The notes under the pieces: generated by a model
Told to the model about the DNA's origin: nothing
What the model saw: only the letters and a program-made list of their open reading frames with translations
Database searches by the model: none
NCBI GenBank assembly: GCA_001051155.2
Contig: JYIP02000002.1
Coordinates: 2,425,583-2,489,582 of the forward strand
Reading direction: 5' to 3'
From: Chrysoporthe austroafricana
Taxonomy: Eukaryota > Ascomycota > Sordariomycetes > Diaporthales > Cryphonectriaceae
DNA length: 64,000 bases
Translations under genes and position numbers: made by a program
Part shown: positions 45,112 to 56,094 of the stretch, piece after piece
Layout of the letters: each line of letters opens with the position of its first letter
How positions within the stretch are numbered: position 1 is the first letter of the stretch

Positions 45112-46622
45112 CTCCGGTCGGCTTGCAACCAGTGCAATGCTTCAAAGGTGGGTTCCCCTAGTAAGCAAGACTGGGTTCGCCGCACCCGCCCACTAATCTT
45201 CGTCTTCGCATGCTGAAACAGGTCAAATGCACTGGCGAGCGTGATGGGTGCGCACGGTGTAGAAACCTCGATGCCGATTGCATCTACACCGAATCTCGGG
45301 TCGGCAAGGTCCAAGGCTCAAGGTCTAAGCGGAGGAGATCGCAACTGCGAACGGCGGCCCCCGGCTTGGGCCCAGGAGTTCGCTCTACTGATAGGGGCGA
45401 AAACCCAGCTGATGGTGGTAGTGCTGCTGGTGCCACTGGTGTCACTACGACTCTCCCCCCACATTCATCACCCACCTGGCCTAGCAGCGCATCCCGCACT
45501 TCGCAGCAGCAGAATGGCTTTGCTTGGCCGAATAACCCATGGGGCCCCACTCCAGGTTGGGCATTTGATATACCAATGATGGACAGCGCTCTCTCGAACC
45601 TCGACGGCATGCTGGACGGAACCACTGTGGCCGCTGCGTCGTCGGGAATAGAGTCGACAGGCTTCGGAGAGACGACTCTCGGACCGGATGGCAGAGCCGT
45701 CGAAGCTGTCAACACCGAAGCATACAACCATGGGATGAATACGTCGTCGAGGCTCTTCGTTAACGGCGTTAGTCCATCCGGCTTGACGCAGTCGTCTATC
45801 ACTACAACCTCCGGCGCCATAGTGCTGGCAGGCCTAAGAGCGCGTCCTGGAAACACTGCACCTGTCCAGGATGCAAACGAAATAACGACCGAAAACATCG
45901 ACACGGACCAGCCCTCGTCCGTCTCGGAAGGCAGTTGCAGTCCTCCCGTGCAAGGCGAATCAATTCACGTTAGCAACGGCACAGCATCGACCCTGCAGCG
46001 TCCGGCGAACGTGGAGCCCGAGGCCGCCCCCCCGGCTGAGGATTTCGGCAGGCTGGACAGCCATTGCGTGCTTTCCTGTGTCCGAGTGGTTGGCACGCTG
46101 GAGAACTATCTGCTCGGCGAGCTCAAGAACCTCGACTTGATTATGGAAGCCATTAGCCGCGCGGGAGTCGAGGTGCGGAAGCTCGTGCAGCTGCAACAAA
46201 AGTCCCGTTGCGACCGGTGTGTTCTCCTCTTCAACACTGTCATCTTCCAGATGATAGATCTGCTTGAGGCCGGTGCGAAGCCCCTAATGTCCGATGGCCG
46301 AGGAGACTTCCCAGACGCCAGCCTATTTCCAACGACGGAGACAGGCTTTGGCTTCGGGTCTCTTGCTCCCAGCACTGAAGAGCGGCGGTTATGAAGATCG
46401 CGCATTGTGCGTCGTGCCTGTCAGCACATCGGCGAGGTTCTCTCCGGCGTCATTGCGCTCACGCGACTGAGGCCAAGGGGCGTGACTCTACCGCCCGAGG
46501 CAGCCGAACAGCGCGTGAAGTGCTCAGCGGATATGGAGCTGAAACTCAAGCGTCTTTACGAGAGGGAGGGCGGAGAGAGCCCCGTTGTGGTAAGCGCCTC
46601 ACAGTCGTCCTGGGTCGTGTAG
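45112..46622 (+). pseudogene. gliZ: GliZ-like Zn2Cys6 transcription factor, one TGA
   Basis: The zinc cluster spans an intron (45147-45221, GTGGGT...AAACAG). Exon 1 supplies ACNQCNASK and exon 2 VKCTGERDGCARCRNLDADC, giving C-x2-C-x6-C-x6-C-x2-C-x6-C exactly. No ATG is found in frame before exon 1, so a further 5' exon or a lost start must be assumed. The body has a Ser/Gly-rich region and a helical C-terminal part (NYLLGELKNLDLIMEAISRAG, RCDRCVLLFNTVIFQMIDLL) typical of GliZ/AflR-like regulators. The frame stops at TGA 46392-46394 after EERRL, then continues unbroken in the same frame to 46622 with helix-rich sequence (RACQHIGEVLSG). TGA is one G-to-A change from TGG. This would be the cluster activator. 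Confidence 0.75.
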
Positions 46623-46795
46623 GACACATCTTTCGAAGGCTTCGAGGGTCTGCACAATCCTCGATGTACTTTTATTACTTACTTCCCCGGTAGTGCTTTA
46701 CACTGTGGACTCAAAATTTGATTTCCTCCTTGGAGAACTACAACTGCCAGTATTTCCGATTCACGGGGCTACCACTCCGATATACAGGAATGTGT

Positions 46796-48476
46796 CTATT
46801 CAGTGATGATACGCTCACATCGGATCTCCGTATCAGGATGTAAGATCCAGCTGGCAAGGTTCTTCTTCCAGCTCGTCGTCTCAATCAAGCCGAGACGATA
46901 ATTCTCCACTACATGCGCCACAAGCACGCGGAGGACGAGTTCAATGACAAACTTGCCCAGACACTGTCGTGGTCCAAATCCGAAACGCCAAAACTGGTGG
47001 CGCATCTCGGATGGCTTCTTTTCGAGAAATCGCGCAGGACGATACATGTCCCCGTCGGTGCCCCAGTACGGATTTTTGATGTTGAGCGCGTGCGTGTCAA
47101 CAATGAAGTTGGTCCCTGCGGGAACATTGAACCCACCGACGAGGCGGTCTGCAGGCGCTGACTGGGGAACCGAGAAGGCGGCTAGGGGCTTCAGGCGTCC
47201 TGACTCGAAAATAGAGGCTGCAAGCAGGCTATGTGAGCTTTTCAGGTACGAATCTAGACCCGGCCCTGTGCTCGAGCGCCTAGCTTGCCGGATCTCTTCC
47301 CGAATCTGATCTTGGACGTCCTGGTGGGCAGCAAGAAACAGCAGACTCCAGGATACGCCGCCCATGGTCACATCCAGATTGGTAAAGAGCATTTCATCAA
47401 GAGTCTGAAGGATCTGGTCCATCTCGATGTTTCCGCGTCTCACCTCGTCATACATAGGCATAATAGACGGCTTTTAAGATGCCTGCAAGCATGCTTTGTG
47501 TACATTGTTGTTGAAACGGGCCCACCTCCGCTGGAATTCCCTTAGAGACTTGGTGCTCTCGGTAGGAAGAAAACGGCTCCAGGAGTATCTCGTTATACCG
47601 CCCTGGAGCATGCGGAGCCAGAGAGATTCTCTCAGAGTTATGAGGTGCTTCAGTTCAGCCTTCAACTCGACGGTCAGCTGCTTCCCGTACAGGATGTCGG
47701 CCATGATCCAGAATGGAAGCAATCTCAGGTCGGCAACGGGGTTGAGGAGGCCATGCCTCAACGACGACTCTACCTCGAGAGAGTCCAAATGTTCATAGGT
47801 GATAGTTTTGATGCGGGTTATATACGTTGAGGCTCTTTGATGAGTGAAGGGAGGCATAGTCACTGCCCTGACTCTCTGATAAGGTTCCCCACTGATCAAG
47901 CCGAGGCATTTGCCGAGAAGCTCGCCCATGAGCCAGCCGGCATTATTATTGACAGCCTTTTTATGCTTGTCCGAATCTTTGAATACGACCTGGACATCGT
48001 CAGGGTGCCTCAGAACTCTGCAGCGAGTTGCACGTCAGCCTGGAACTGGAAAGGATACTGGCCTGGTTGGTGCTACGTACATTTCTGGAGTCATCCCGCT
48101 CCATATCCTGTACACTCTGCCATGAGTGGTTCCCCATTTTTCGCTGTTCTTCTCAACCTCGAGGAATTTGCCAACGTCTCCTTGGCCGTTTGGCCAGCGA
48201 TACGGACACGTTGGTATCGAACGTCCGTCCTTGGCGGCCTTGATTGGGTGCCTCCAGATGAGCCAGCACTGGGGCTTATTGTTAGTACGGTTACTGCACA
48301 AAGATATCAATTGAAGGAAGGGGTCTTACGTGGATCATGTACGAGAGAAGGTCGTCCACCCTGCACCGTGCCTGGCTGTAGAGGGTGAGAATGAACATGG
48401 CTATAGCGGCGACGCAAAATTGCGCAGACGTGTCTGAGAAATTTAAATATATATAATATCGGGTTACTGATGACAC
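46796..48476 (-). pseudogene. gliC: GliC-like cytochrome P450, one TAA
   Basis: Three exons on the minus strand (48330-48476, 48081-48268, 46796-48017; donors GTAAGA and GTACGT) keep one frame of about 518 codons. An N-terminal membrane anchor (FCVAAIAMFILTLYSQ) is followed by PYRWPNGQGDVGKFLE, an I-helix region LDVTMGGVSWSLLFLAAHQ, an ExxR-like ESGRLKP, and the heme loop FGFGPRQCLGK with its Cys. These wordings are those of GliC-type P450s that hydroxylate the diketopiperazine alpha-carbon in ETP assembly. TAA at 47474-47476 (after KACLQAS, before KPSIMPMYD) truncates the protein before the I-helix and heme region. TAA is one C-to-T change from CAA. A full CGG-N3-CCGA site lies 113 bp upstream of the ATG. 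Confidence 0.85.
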
Positions 48477-48588
48477 TTTGTCTGATAATGAGACATAAAT
48501 TTGAACACGATGCTTATTTAGGTTATTTGTTGCTATTTGCTAGCAGGCCTGAGAGTTAATACGTTGCCGCGTTCTGACGCCGCGGCCT

Positions 48589-48598
48589 CGGCCACCGA
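48589..48598. promoter_or_regulatory. CGG-N3-CCGA palindrome upstream of the P450
   Basis: With T at 48588 it reads TCGGCCACCGA. It lies between the P450 start and the GST stop. Confidence 0.6.
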
Positions 48599-48647
48599 AG
48601 CGGTAAGCCTTTACTTACTACCTCGGGCAGCACACACCATCTCATTT

Positions 48648-49561
48648 CTAATCTAGCGGATGACCGTACTTGGTTCCCCTCTCCAAGATTCTCTGCACCG
48701 CGGGCCGTTCCAGCATGCGCTCGCTCCAGGCACAAATGCTCGGCCAGTCCTTGATGTCGACGCCGAGGAAGGTGAACATCCACGGCATGGCGAACGGGAA
48801 GTAGGACAGGTCGGCGATGGTGGGCCGGTCCGGCAGGGCTACAAAATTCTGTTGCGGTTCGGCAAGGCGCTTTTCCATCGTGTCCCATTGCTTGAGCACG
48901 TTTTTATGCAACCTGGAACGTCTGTCAGCGCGGATGCCACGAACGAGATACGGGTGCCGACACCACGAACTTGGTCACCGTCTTGGGCAGAACTTCGGGA
49001 TTTTCCCGATTCGGATACCCTTTGAGGAAATACAGCCAGTACTTTGCCGTGGCACTGAAAAAGATGAGCCCCACTGTCTAAGTTTTACTCGCCAGACCGA
49101 CTCACCCTAGCCCGCCGGTCTGGTAGGCTGTCCAGGACAATACGGCAGCCTTCTCCCAAGCATTTCGGCCGCTCCAGGCTCCGTCCCTGTCGAATCGCTC
49201 TGCTAAGTACTGTAGACATGCGGTGCTCTCGAACACAATGGCTTCCTTCTTAGTTTTCGGGTCCTCGTCTCTCAGCGCGGGCACATAGCGTTCGGGGTGG
49301 ACCCGATAGTACCAGTCTGTCTTGGTGTCGATGACAGAGATCATGTGGGGGAACTGGAGCTCCTCGGCCAGGATCAAAGGCTTGATGTAGTTGATCCAGT
49401 TCGTCTGGTCGGCTAGTGGAACATCAGGACGAGTTATTTATCTCTTTGTGAAGTAACGACTTGTCTGGCTGACCTTTGATGATGTACAGGATGACCCGGC
49501 CGTCATACTCAGGGTCGCCCGTAACGACTTCGCCGTTGAGGTTGGACTTGGAGGTTGCCAT
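48648..49561 (-). CDS. gliG: GliG-like glutathione S-transferase
   Basis: Four exons on the minus strand (about 49474-49561, 49106-49412, 48971-49054, 48648-48912) give about 247 aa in one intact frame. The GST fold is visible: an N-terminal strand GRVILYIIK, TNWINYIKPLILAEELQ, a cis-Pro region RYVPALRDED, ESTACLQYLAERFD, and the C-terminal helical domain with ATAKYWLYFLKG and the N-capping DRPTIADLSYFPFAM. GliG adds glutathione to the acyl-imine of the hydroxylated diketopiperazine, the sulfurisation step of ETP biosynthesis. The acceptor of exon 2 (CACTAG) was chosen because it alone keeps the phase. The gene lies directly behind the P450 on the same strand and is one of the few intact cluster members. 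Confidence 0.8.
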
Positions 49562-49961
49562 AGCTGCTGCAGATTCTTTGCACCAAAATGCTCTAGACTT
49601 TGAAGCACCATCAACTTGGGCCTACCGTGGCCTTTGAAGTCGACTACAAGTGCGAGCTGAAGGCGCAATAATTGCCTCCAACCGCTGCGCCTCAAGTGAT
49701 AAGCCTGATGACCGAGCAGTTTCCGTGCCTCGGGCCCCGAGCCTCGACGTATGCATATCCCAGCCTTTGAGACTTAACGTGCTAAGTAGATCATCTACAT
49801 TTCCACCTGTTTGCAACTTTAAGTCCTATAGTATCAGGCCTGGCTTACTGAGCCAGACATACCAGCAATCGCACTGCAACCAATATTACGAATGTTCACG
49901 TCCTCGAGCCTATGGCACGTGATCGAAGTCTGGCACTTGAAAATCCACAATAATCAACACC
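49562..49961. promoter_or_regulatory. Divergent GST / acyltransferase promoter
   Basis: 400 bp without a gene. No exact CGG-N3-CCG site is seen. Confidence 0.4.
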
Positions 49962-51467
49962 ATGTCAAGCCAGCTGGCACTTACCCTTCATCTCTCATCC
50001 TTAACCGCCCAGATTCTCTTCTTGTGCGCACCCTTTCGCAGCCGTCGAGCCCTTGCCGTGCTCACCATCGTCGGCCTTGCTGTCGCAGTGCACTTTGCAG
50101 GTCCCACCAGCAACATTCCTGGCGATGCGCAGCCCTTTGCCCTGTTGTGGCCAATTGTGAGTTGCAGCCACGTTGAAGGTTTCTTTATTCTCTTCAACGT
50201 TCAATGAATATGGAACCTCCAGCTTCCCATGATCCGCCGGCAGTCAATTCTCGCGTCCGATGAGTGTTTCCAGGCTTCTTCCTCGTTGGTCCCTGAAACG
50301 GGTACAGCCAAATACATACTTACTTCATCTTTATGCAGTGCTTAGGAACACTTGACAAGTTCCTGTGTGCCGTAGGTGACGACCCGGAAGACAGCTATTG
50401 GCGCATCGACAGGCCGTCTCGCGAGGCGAGAGCGCTGATGGCTTTTGGAACAGCGAAAATCAAGTGGGCGGCGGCTATGATGTTCAATACGAGAGGAGTT
50501 CGATGGAATTACGAGGTTAAGAAACTTCCTTCTAGGCCCAAGATGAGCAAGTGGCACTTCTTGTTCCGGCAGATGCTGGAATTTTTCAAGATGTTGCTTA
50601 TGTCGGATCTTTTGCTCCAGTTGTCGGAGCGTCTCTTCTGGAGTCCACCCGATGCTGCACTAGGCAGCAATGAGAGAAGGTATTCCGGCTCCAAGTACCT
50701 CACTATTTCCCATCCCGACTGGCGCTGGAGCTTTATTAAAACTCTCGTCTTCGCTGGTGGTCCCTACTTCTTTGTCAACTTGCAGTACGTGGCTGCGTCT
50801 ATTGTCGCCATTGGTCTGAACTTGAGCCAAGTAGAGGTCGGAGTTCGCCATATCGAGTTTTCGTGGTCTGGACTACAATGTGGACACAGGACTGACCGCC
50901 TTATTTCGGCGCCGTAAGCGAAGTCACCACAGTCCGCCATTTTTGGGGTTCTTTTTTGCACCAAACACTCCGCCGGGTGCGTCTCTCCATCCCATCCCGT
51001 CATTACAGACTGACCCAGTCTCCCAGAGTCTTACCAAATTCACCGGCGCTATCGTGGACTTTCTTGCTATCCCCCGCGGGTCGAACTCCTCCTCATACAC
51101 GCAAATTTGGCTTGCCTTCACAGTCTTGAGCTTTATGCACGCCCAGTCCATGCTCCTCCTACCTTGTCCTCCCAACATCACTGTCCCTGAGCGGACCATA
51201 GGCGTGTTAGCCTTCTTCCTCTGGCAAGCGGCAGCCATCACGCTGGAAGATCTCGTGCAATGGGTTTGGAAGAGGTACTCTGCTGGGTCCGGCACGTCAA
51301 GTCCCATGACCAGGAAAATCATCGGGTACGCATGGGTGACGCTTTCTTTCTGGGTGTCGTTGCCTTGGGCGGCCGACGTCATGATGAGGATCCGGCTAAC
51401 CGAGGAGTCGTTCTTGGGGTTTTCCATGCTTCGGGGTCTCGTGAGGCACATCCCTATTCCACCCTAG
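49962..51467 (+). pseudogene. Wax-synthase-like membrane acyltransferase, one TGA
   Basis: Exons 49962-50156, 50339-50830, 50890-50976 and 51027-51467 all join in phase 0 to 405 codons. The protein has several hydrophobic segments (HLSSLTAQILFLCAPF, GGPYFFVNLQYVAASIVAIGL, IWLAFTVLSFMHAQSMLLL, GVLAFFLWQAAAITLEDL). It also has the family landmarks RGVRWNYEVK, a PPYFGAVSEVTTVRHFWGS block, and a conserved His in SFMHAQ. This layout is that of fungal wax-synthase-domain O-acyl/acetyltransferases that decorate secondary metabolites. In exon 3 the codon before PPYFG is TGA (50893-50895), where the family has Trp, so it is broken by one transition. The donor of intron 2 (GTAGAG) is unusual but is supported by the frame on both sides. 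An acetylation step for the ETP is an inference. Confidence 0.7.
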
Positions 51468-52197
51468 GACAAAGTATTTGCGTGCTACCAAACACGAGAG
51501 ATATAGTAGACTGCGAATCGAAAAGTCTGCGAAAGAAAAAAATAAAAAATAAAATAAAAAGCTGTAGAGAGACGAGACCCTCGTGACACATGTATCACGG
51601 TAGAAACAGCTCTAGGAATGTAGCACGGCATTAAAAGTACTTAGCCGTAAAGTAGGAGACTATCTATCTAGTCAGATTTGCATTCAGGACAGAATATGGC
51701 GAAAACACACAAGGAATAGAATCAAAATAAAAACACGTGCTGCAGCCGTATACGAGTCGAAGGCAAGATTCGTTCGGAAAATAATCCTAGCGTCAAAGTT
51801 TTTCTTATGAATATATATTTAAGGACTAGTAAAAATAAATTTAATTAGACCGATTGACGTGCGACTGGGGTTTAAGCTCTACAATGCTTAATGATATTGC
51901 AGGAAGATCACAACGTGGTTTGGAAACTGGTTTTTCTATCTCGAAAATTTCTTTCCAAGATTCCCTCCTGCAAATGTCTTCCATATACTTGCCCTCACAG
52001 CCTTAAGGCAAGACTTCGGGAAACAAGTTGTTTGAACCAATAGGACCATTTTTTTTTCTTTTTTTTTCTTACAGCTGCGTCTGAATTCTAATAATGGAAC
52101 TAGAAGAGGTAAAAGGGATCGAAAACCCCTATTATATCTCTTTTAATCTCAGACTCCCTATCGGTCTCAATTTGTAGAGGAGTCCGCCCAGCCTGTA
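51468..52197. other. AT-rich intergenic
   Basis: A-rich and T-rich runs near 51535-51560 and 52050-52070 and no ORF. It borders the second transposon. Confidence 0.5.
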
Positions 52198-54436
52198 AGT
52201 TAGAGGGGGTAACTTCTGGCCACCTACTTCCGGCCACCCCGGCCAGCCATACCGCCTCTTCCACCCCCTTTCTTTATATAGCTTTTTCTCGATCAATTTT
52301 ATTCCGAATACCTTCATATTTTTACAGAACCTCAATACGACTAAATACTTCGGTATATGGCTTAGACTCGATCGGGTCCGATAACTCCGATAGTTTTTGC
52401 CGGATAGAGTCGCTGTTCGGAGCTTTTTTATCCCGTAAGGCTGGGCTACTCTTCAAAACCGCCTAGCTGGCAGAGAATCCTATAAAACAGCCTATCAAGA
52501 CAAATAGAGACTCTCTATTGGCCAAGAAACAGAATTGGCTAAATGGATTATCTGTCAGGCCAATTTAGGCTTGCTACCGACGCATTTAGAGCTTAAACTT
52601 TTTGCTGAGAGGATATTGCAAATTAAAGGCGATTCTCAACCTTTCGGAAAGAGATAGATATAAGCTTTTCTGAAAAGAAACCTAGGCGTTAAAGTTCAAA
52701 GAGCTCGGAAGATAGCTTCGGTTCGAACCAATAGAGCAACAGAAATAATAAAGCTTTGGTTCCGTGTTATGAACGCTGCCGCAATATCCTAAGATACCTG
52801 CAGTGTCAAAGGGTTTATGCTAGCAAGCGCGGTGCCAAGTACAATCCTTGGTAATAAGGAAACAATCAAAGAGTCTCTTAAGTGCAAGTGTTTATAAGCT
52901 GTAAGGCTATCACCTATATGTGAGATGATACTTAGATTTACGACTGAAGAGCTATAGTAATCTATCTAGTAGATGTTCTGTCCTTATATATCCAGCTCTT
53001 CAGTTGGGATAGCTTGGATAGCCTAGCTATCCTAACCTAACCCTTGCTTATATAAGCGTTTGGTTGATTCTGCGGCTAAGCCTGGAATCCTGGCACCAAG
53101 TGGGCCGTTCTGGGTAGCTTTGGTGTTGCACCCTAGTTTGCATATTGGGTCATAACATTCCGTCTATTCGACCTTCCCCAGATCCAAACTATTAAGCCGG
53201 CTAACCGATAGAATATAGACGAAGCTAGGATAATAGAGGGCCAAGGAGAGAACGGATTAGTTCTCGGAAGCTCTTCTTCTCGTTTAATCCAGAAAAAAGA
53301 CCCTAGGTCGAGATCCTGGACATCGTTCCTTGAATGCATTTCAGTTACGGGTACCCATTTCCTTCCTCTAGTTATCTTCAAAGGCAAAACCGTATAGCAG
53401 CAATGGTTTCCTACCTTCTTAGAACCTTTCAAAGGCTGGCAATTCTTTGCTATAAATAACGGCTGGACTAGTAACGAAACAGCTCTCGAATAGCTCAAGA
53501 AGATTTTCATTCCTGGCAGCCAGCCAGAAAACCTCTCGGAAGCTAGACTATTAATTCTGGATAGCCACAGCAGCCATATAACAGACGAGTTTATATAGGA
53601 ATGCTTCCAGAACAATATCCTATTAATCTATTTGCTTCCTTATACTTCTTACGTCTTTCAACCTCTAGACCTAGGCATTTTCTCTTCCTTTAAAAGAGCT
53701 TATAGGAAGAAGCTTAGCCTTATAAGCCAATAAGGGGATTTAACAATTATAAGGAAATGCCAATTTCTCGAAAACTATAACCAAGTACGGCAAGAAGGTC
53801 TCTCTCGTCAGAATATTATATCTGGATAGAAAGCAATAGGTCTTTGGCCCTTCCGACTAGCTAAAATACTTTTGAGCCCTCTTCTCCTCGAGAACAATCA
53901 ATAATAGTAACAAACCGTATCAATTTCAGGTTTAAAGCAATTAACAGAACCTAAATTTCTATCGAAAGATTTTTCAGACCAGCCAGATATATATTCAACC
54001 CCTCGGAAGGCTAAAGATCTATACTATCGATTATACAGAAATCGGCATCAGCTTTCGACTGAATCAGCACGACATATCTTATTTCGAAAGATACAAAAAG
54101 CTTGGAATAAAAGGGATCTAGCTTTGGCTAAGGCTCTGGAAGAAAATAAAGCATTAAAAGCACAAGCTGAGAATGCAAAGCCCAGGAAAAGAAGGAAGGT
54201 CGATATAAGCCCAAATTCGAAGTTTGCAGATATCAGGGCTATACAGAGGGCTCAAATGCAATTAATCGAGAGACGGATAGTTCTGATAGAGAGAGCGATA
54301 TCTAATTATCTACTAGGGAAGAGGATTGCATTGTGGTAGGACTAATCTTACCTTATGATTATATATATAGATATAACTTACACCGGCCGGTCCCACCGGC
54401 CTAGTAGGGGGTGGCCGGAAGTTACCCCCTCTAACT
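52198..54436 (+). mobile_element. Second degenerate pogo/Fot1-like transposon
   Basis: The terminal inverted repeats start AGTTAGAGGGGGTAACTTCTGGCC and end with the matching inverse at 54412-54436, flanked by TA (52196-52197 and 54437-54438). The interior parallels the first element block by block: NIDEARIIEGQGENGLVLG, LVTRFKGKT-like, LDSHSSHITDEF-like, LLPYTSYVFQPLDLGIFSSF, and the basic C-terminal tail KPRKRRKVDISPNSKFADI. Stops and frame changes are scattered through it. A 393-bp solo LTR interrupts it. Without that LTR and its target copy the element would be about 1.84 kb. Confidence 0.85.
52765..53157. repeat. Solo LTR nested in the second transposon
   Basis: The 393-bp insert begins TGTTATGAACG and ends GGGTCATAACA (TG...CA with inverted ends). 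It is flanked by TTCCG on both sides (52760-52764 and 53158-53162). Removing insert and one TTCCG restores alignment with the first transposon (CTGGTTCCGTCTATTCGA). Confidence 0.85.
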
Positions 54437-55140
54437 TACTACGCATAGCGAGAACTCGCTGGGGAACTCACCAGCTATAGTTCCCGATTTTTAAGGGTTC
54501 TATTAGGTCTGTGTGCGGATCCCTTCGGCGAATCAGCACCAGCCTCGTTGTGCTGCGACTCCACGTACCTGCTGCTCAGCCCACGATACCTACAGTTCCT
54601 ATGGGATGCGTAAGTACGCCCTTCACTTTACAGCTCCTTCGCATCCTACTACCTCGCATTCTACCCAATCGCAACAATGCCGCACGCCACATCAAACACA
54701 CACTGCGCTGTGCGTGCACATCGGCATTTGGATACGAGGTCAATCGACCCGATCGCCATCAGGCCGCCTCTTCGGCAGCTGCCCAAGTTTGATGGGAAGA
54801 TGGTGGATGCCTCGATACTCTGCAACAATTGTTCGCTTAACGTAATACCACGACAAGCAACGCAAACTAAACACGAAATCACGAATGTAGGATCACGTTA
54901 CATCGACTGCCGGCCTAGGCAGGAGTCTAGGTACGACACATAGGGCGCGCCCATTCCTAACCCTCTGATCCTTGTAGGGCATTTCCAGACTCTCTGCCCC
55001 CCCATTACTTTAACCCTCCACTCTGCTACTTCATACCGCGATATATTGCAACTGGTTCGGCTAGTGAACGGCCTTGAATATCACAAACCACTCATCAGAA
55101 ATATACAAACCTTAAGAATTCATAAAACCATCACTCTACA
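54437..55140. other. Intergenic with a hydrolase fragment
   Basis: No full gene is supported. About 54950-54986 resembles 55434-55470 inside the next gene (CCCAT.CC.AACCCTCTGATCC block), as from a decayed hydrolase copy. Confidence 0.5.
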
Positions 55141-56094
55141 ATGGCCTCCTCAACCCTCCCTTCGAACGGCCGCCTCGTCAACATCGGCACTCATTTTCTG
55201 GCTCTCTACACTCACGGTCCAGAGCCCAGCAGCTCCAAAGATCCCGTCGTATTATTTATCTCGGGTGTGGCAAGCGACGCCCTCAACTGGCAAGTCGTAG
55301 TGCGGCTGCTGGGTCCCTCGCTGCGAAGCTATACTTACGATCGTTCCGGCTATCACAACTCGGAATCCTCACCACTCACTCCCTCGGCCGAGAACGTTGC
55401 TCTTGAAATCTCCCTTCTGATCGAAAAGGTTCCCATCCCGAACCCTCTGATCCTTGTGGGGCACTCCTGGGCCGGCGTGCTCACGCACGAGTACATCGCC
55501 CTAAAGGGAACTGACCAAATCGCTGGCCTGGTGCTTGTGGACGCCAACCATGAAACGGCTCCACTGGTGATAGACGTAAACGATCCAATTCTCTGGACTG
55601 TTGCCGAGGGTGTTGAACCATACTCTGCCTGGGGCGTGGAGGCGAAGCACAAGTTGACGCAGGAGGAGTGGGACGCGTTCAGGGCGGCGGAAGCAACCGA
55701 GAAGTTCAAGCTGATTGAGCACAAGGAAGCGTTCGAGAACTATATGCCAAGTTTTGAGACGCTGCGGAAGAAGGAGCTGAGTAAGAAGCAGCCATTGCTT
55801 GGAGACAAACCGGTTTACGTGATTGGGGGCACACGAAGCAGGGATTGGAGTGGATTGTACAAGGCGGGTGTTGCTAAAGGGAACGGGACCGACGAGCAGA
55901 GGAGCCATGTGAGAGAGTTGATCAAGACAGTCGATGCGAAGATGGAGGGTCTCATGAAGGAATTCTTGAAACTCTCTACGAAGAGCGAGCTTGTCTTCGC
56001 TACCGAGAGTGGTCACTTTGTCCAGATGACTCAGCCGGAAATTGTTGTTGACGGAGTGAAATGGGTCCTAGATAACCTACCAGCATCTTCTTAG
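55141..56094 (+). CDS. Alpha/beta hydrolase (single exon)
   Basis: 317 aa without introns. The fold is clear: the strand VVLFISGVASDALNW with its oxyanion region, YDRSGYHNSE, the nucleophile elbow GHSWAG with Ser109, VLVDANHE, and the late ESGHFVQM carrying the catalytic His. A lid domain rich in Lys and Glu lies between about residues 150 and 220. No signal peptide is visible, so it is probably cytosolic. Proteins of this kind hydrolyse small esters, peptides or lactones; no substrate can be inferred. The gene is intact although its neighbours on both sides are decayed. A short second copy of part of its elbow region lies 0.5 kb upstream. Confidence 0.85.
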   Translation: MASSTLPSNGRLVNIGTHFLALYTHGPEPSSSKDPVVLFISGVASDALNWQVVVRLLGPSLRSYTYDRSGYHNSESSPLTPSAENVALEISLLIEKVPIPNPLILVGHSWAGVLTHEYIALKGTDQIAGLVLVDANHETAPLVIDVNDPILWTVAEGVEPYSAWGVEAKHKLTQEEWDAFRAAEATEKFKLIEHKEAFENYMPSFETLRKKELSKKQPLLGDKPVYVIGGTRSRDWSGLYKAGVAKGNGTDEQRSHVRELIKTVDAKMEGLMKEFLKLSTKSELVFATESGHFVQMTQPEIVVDGVKWVLDNLPASS

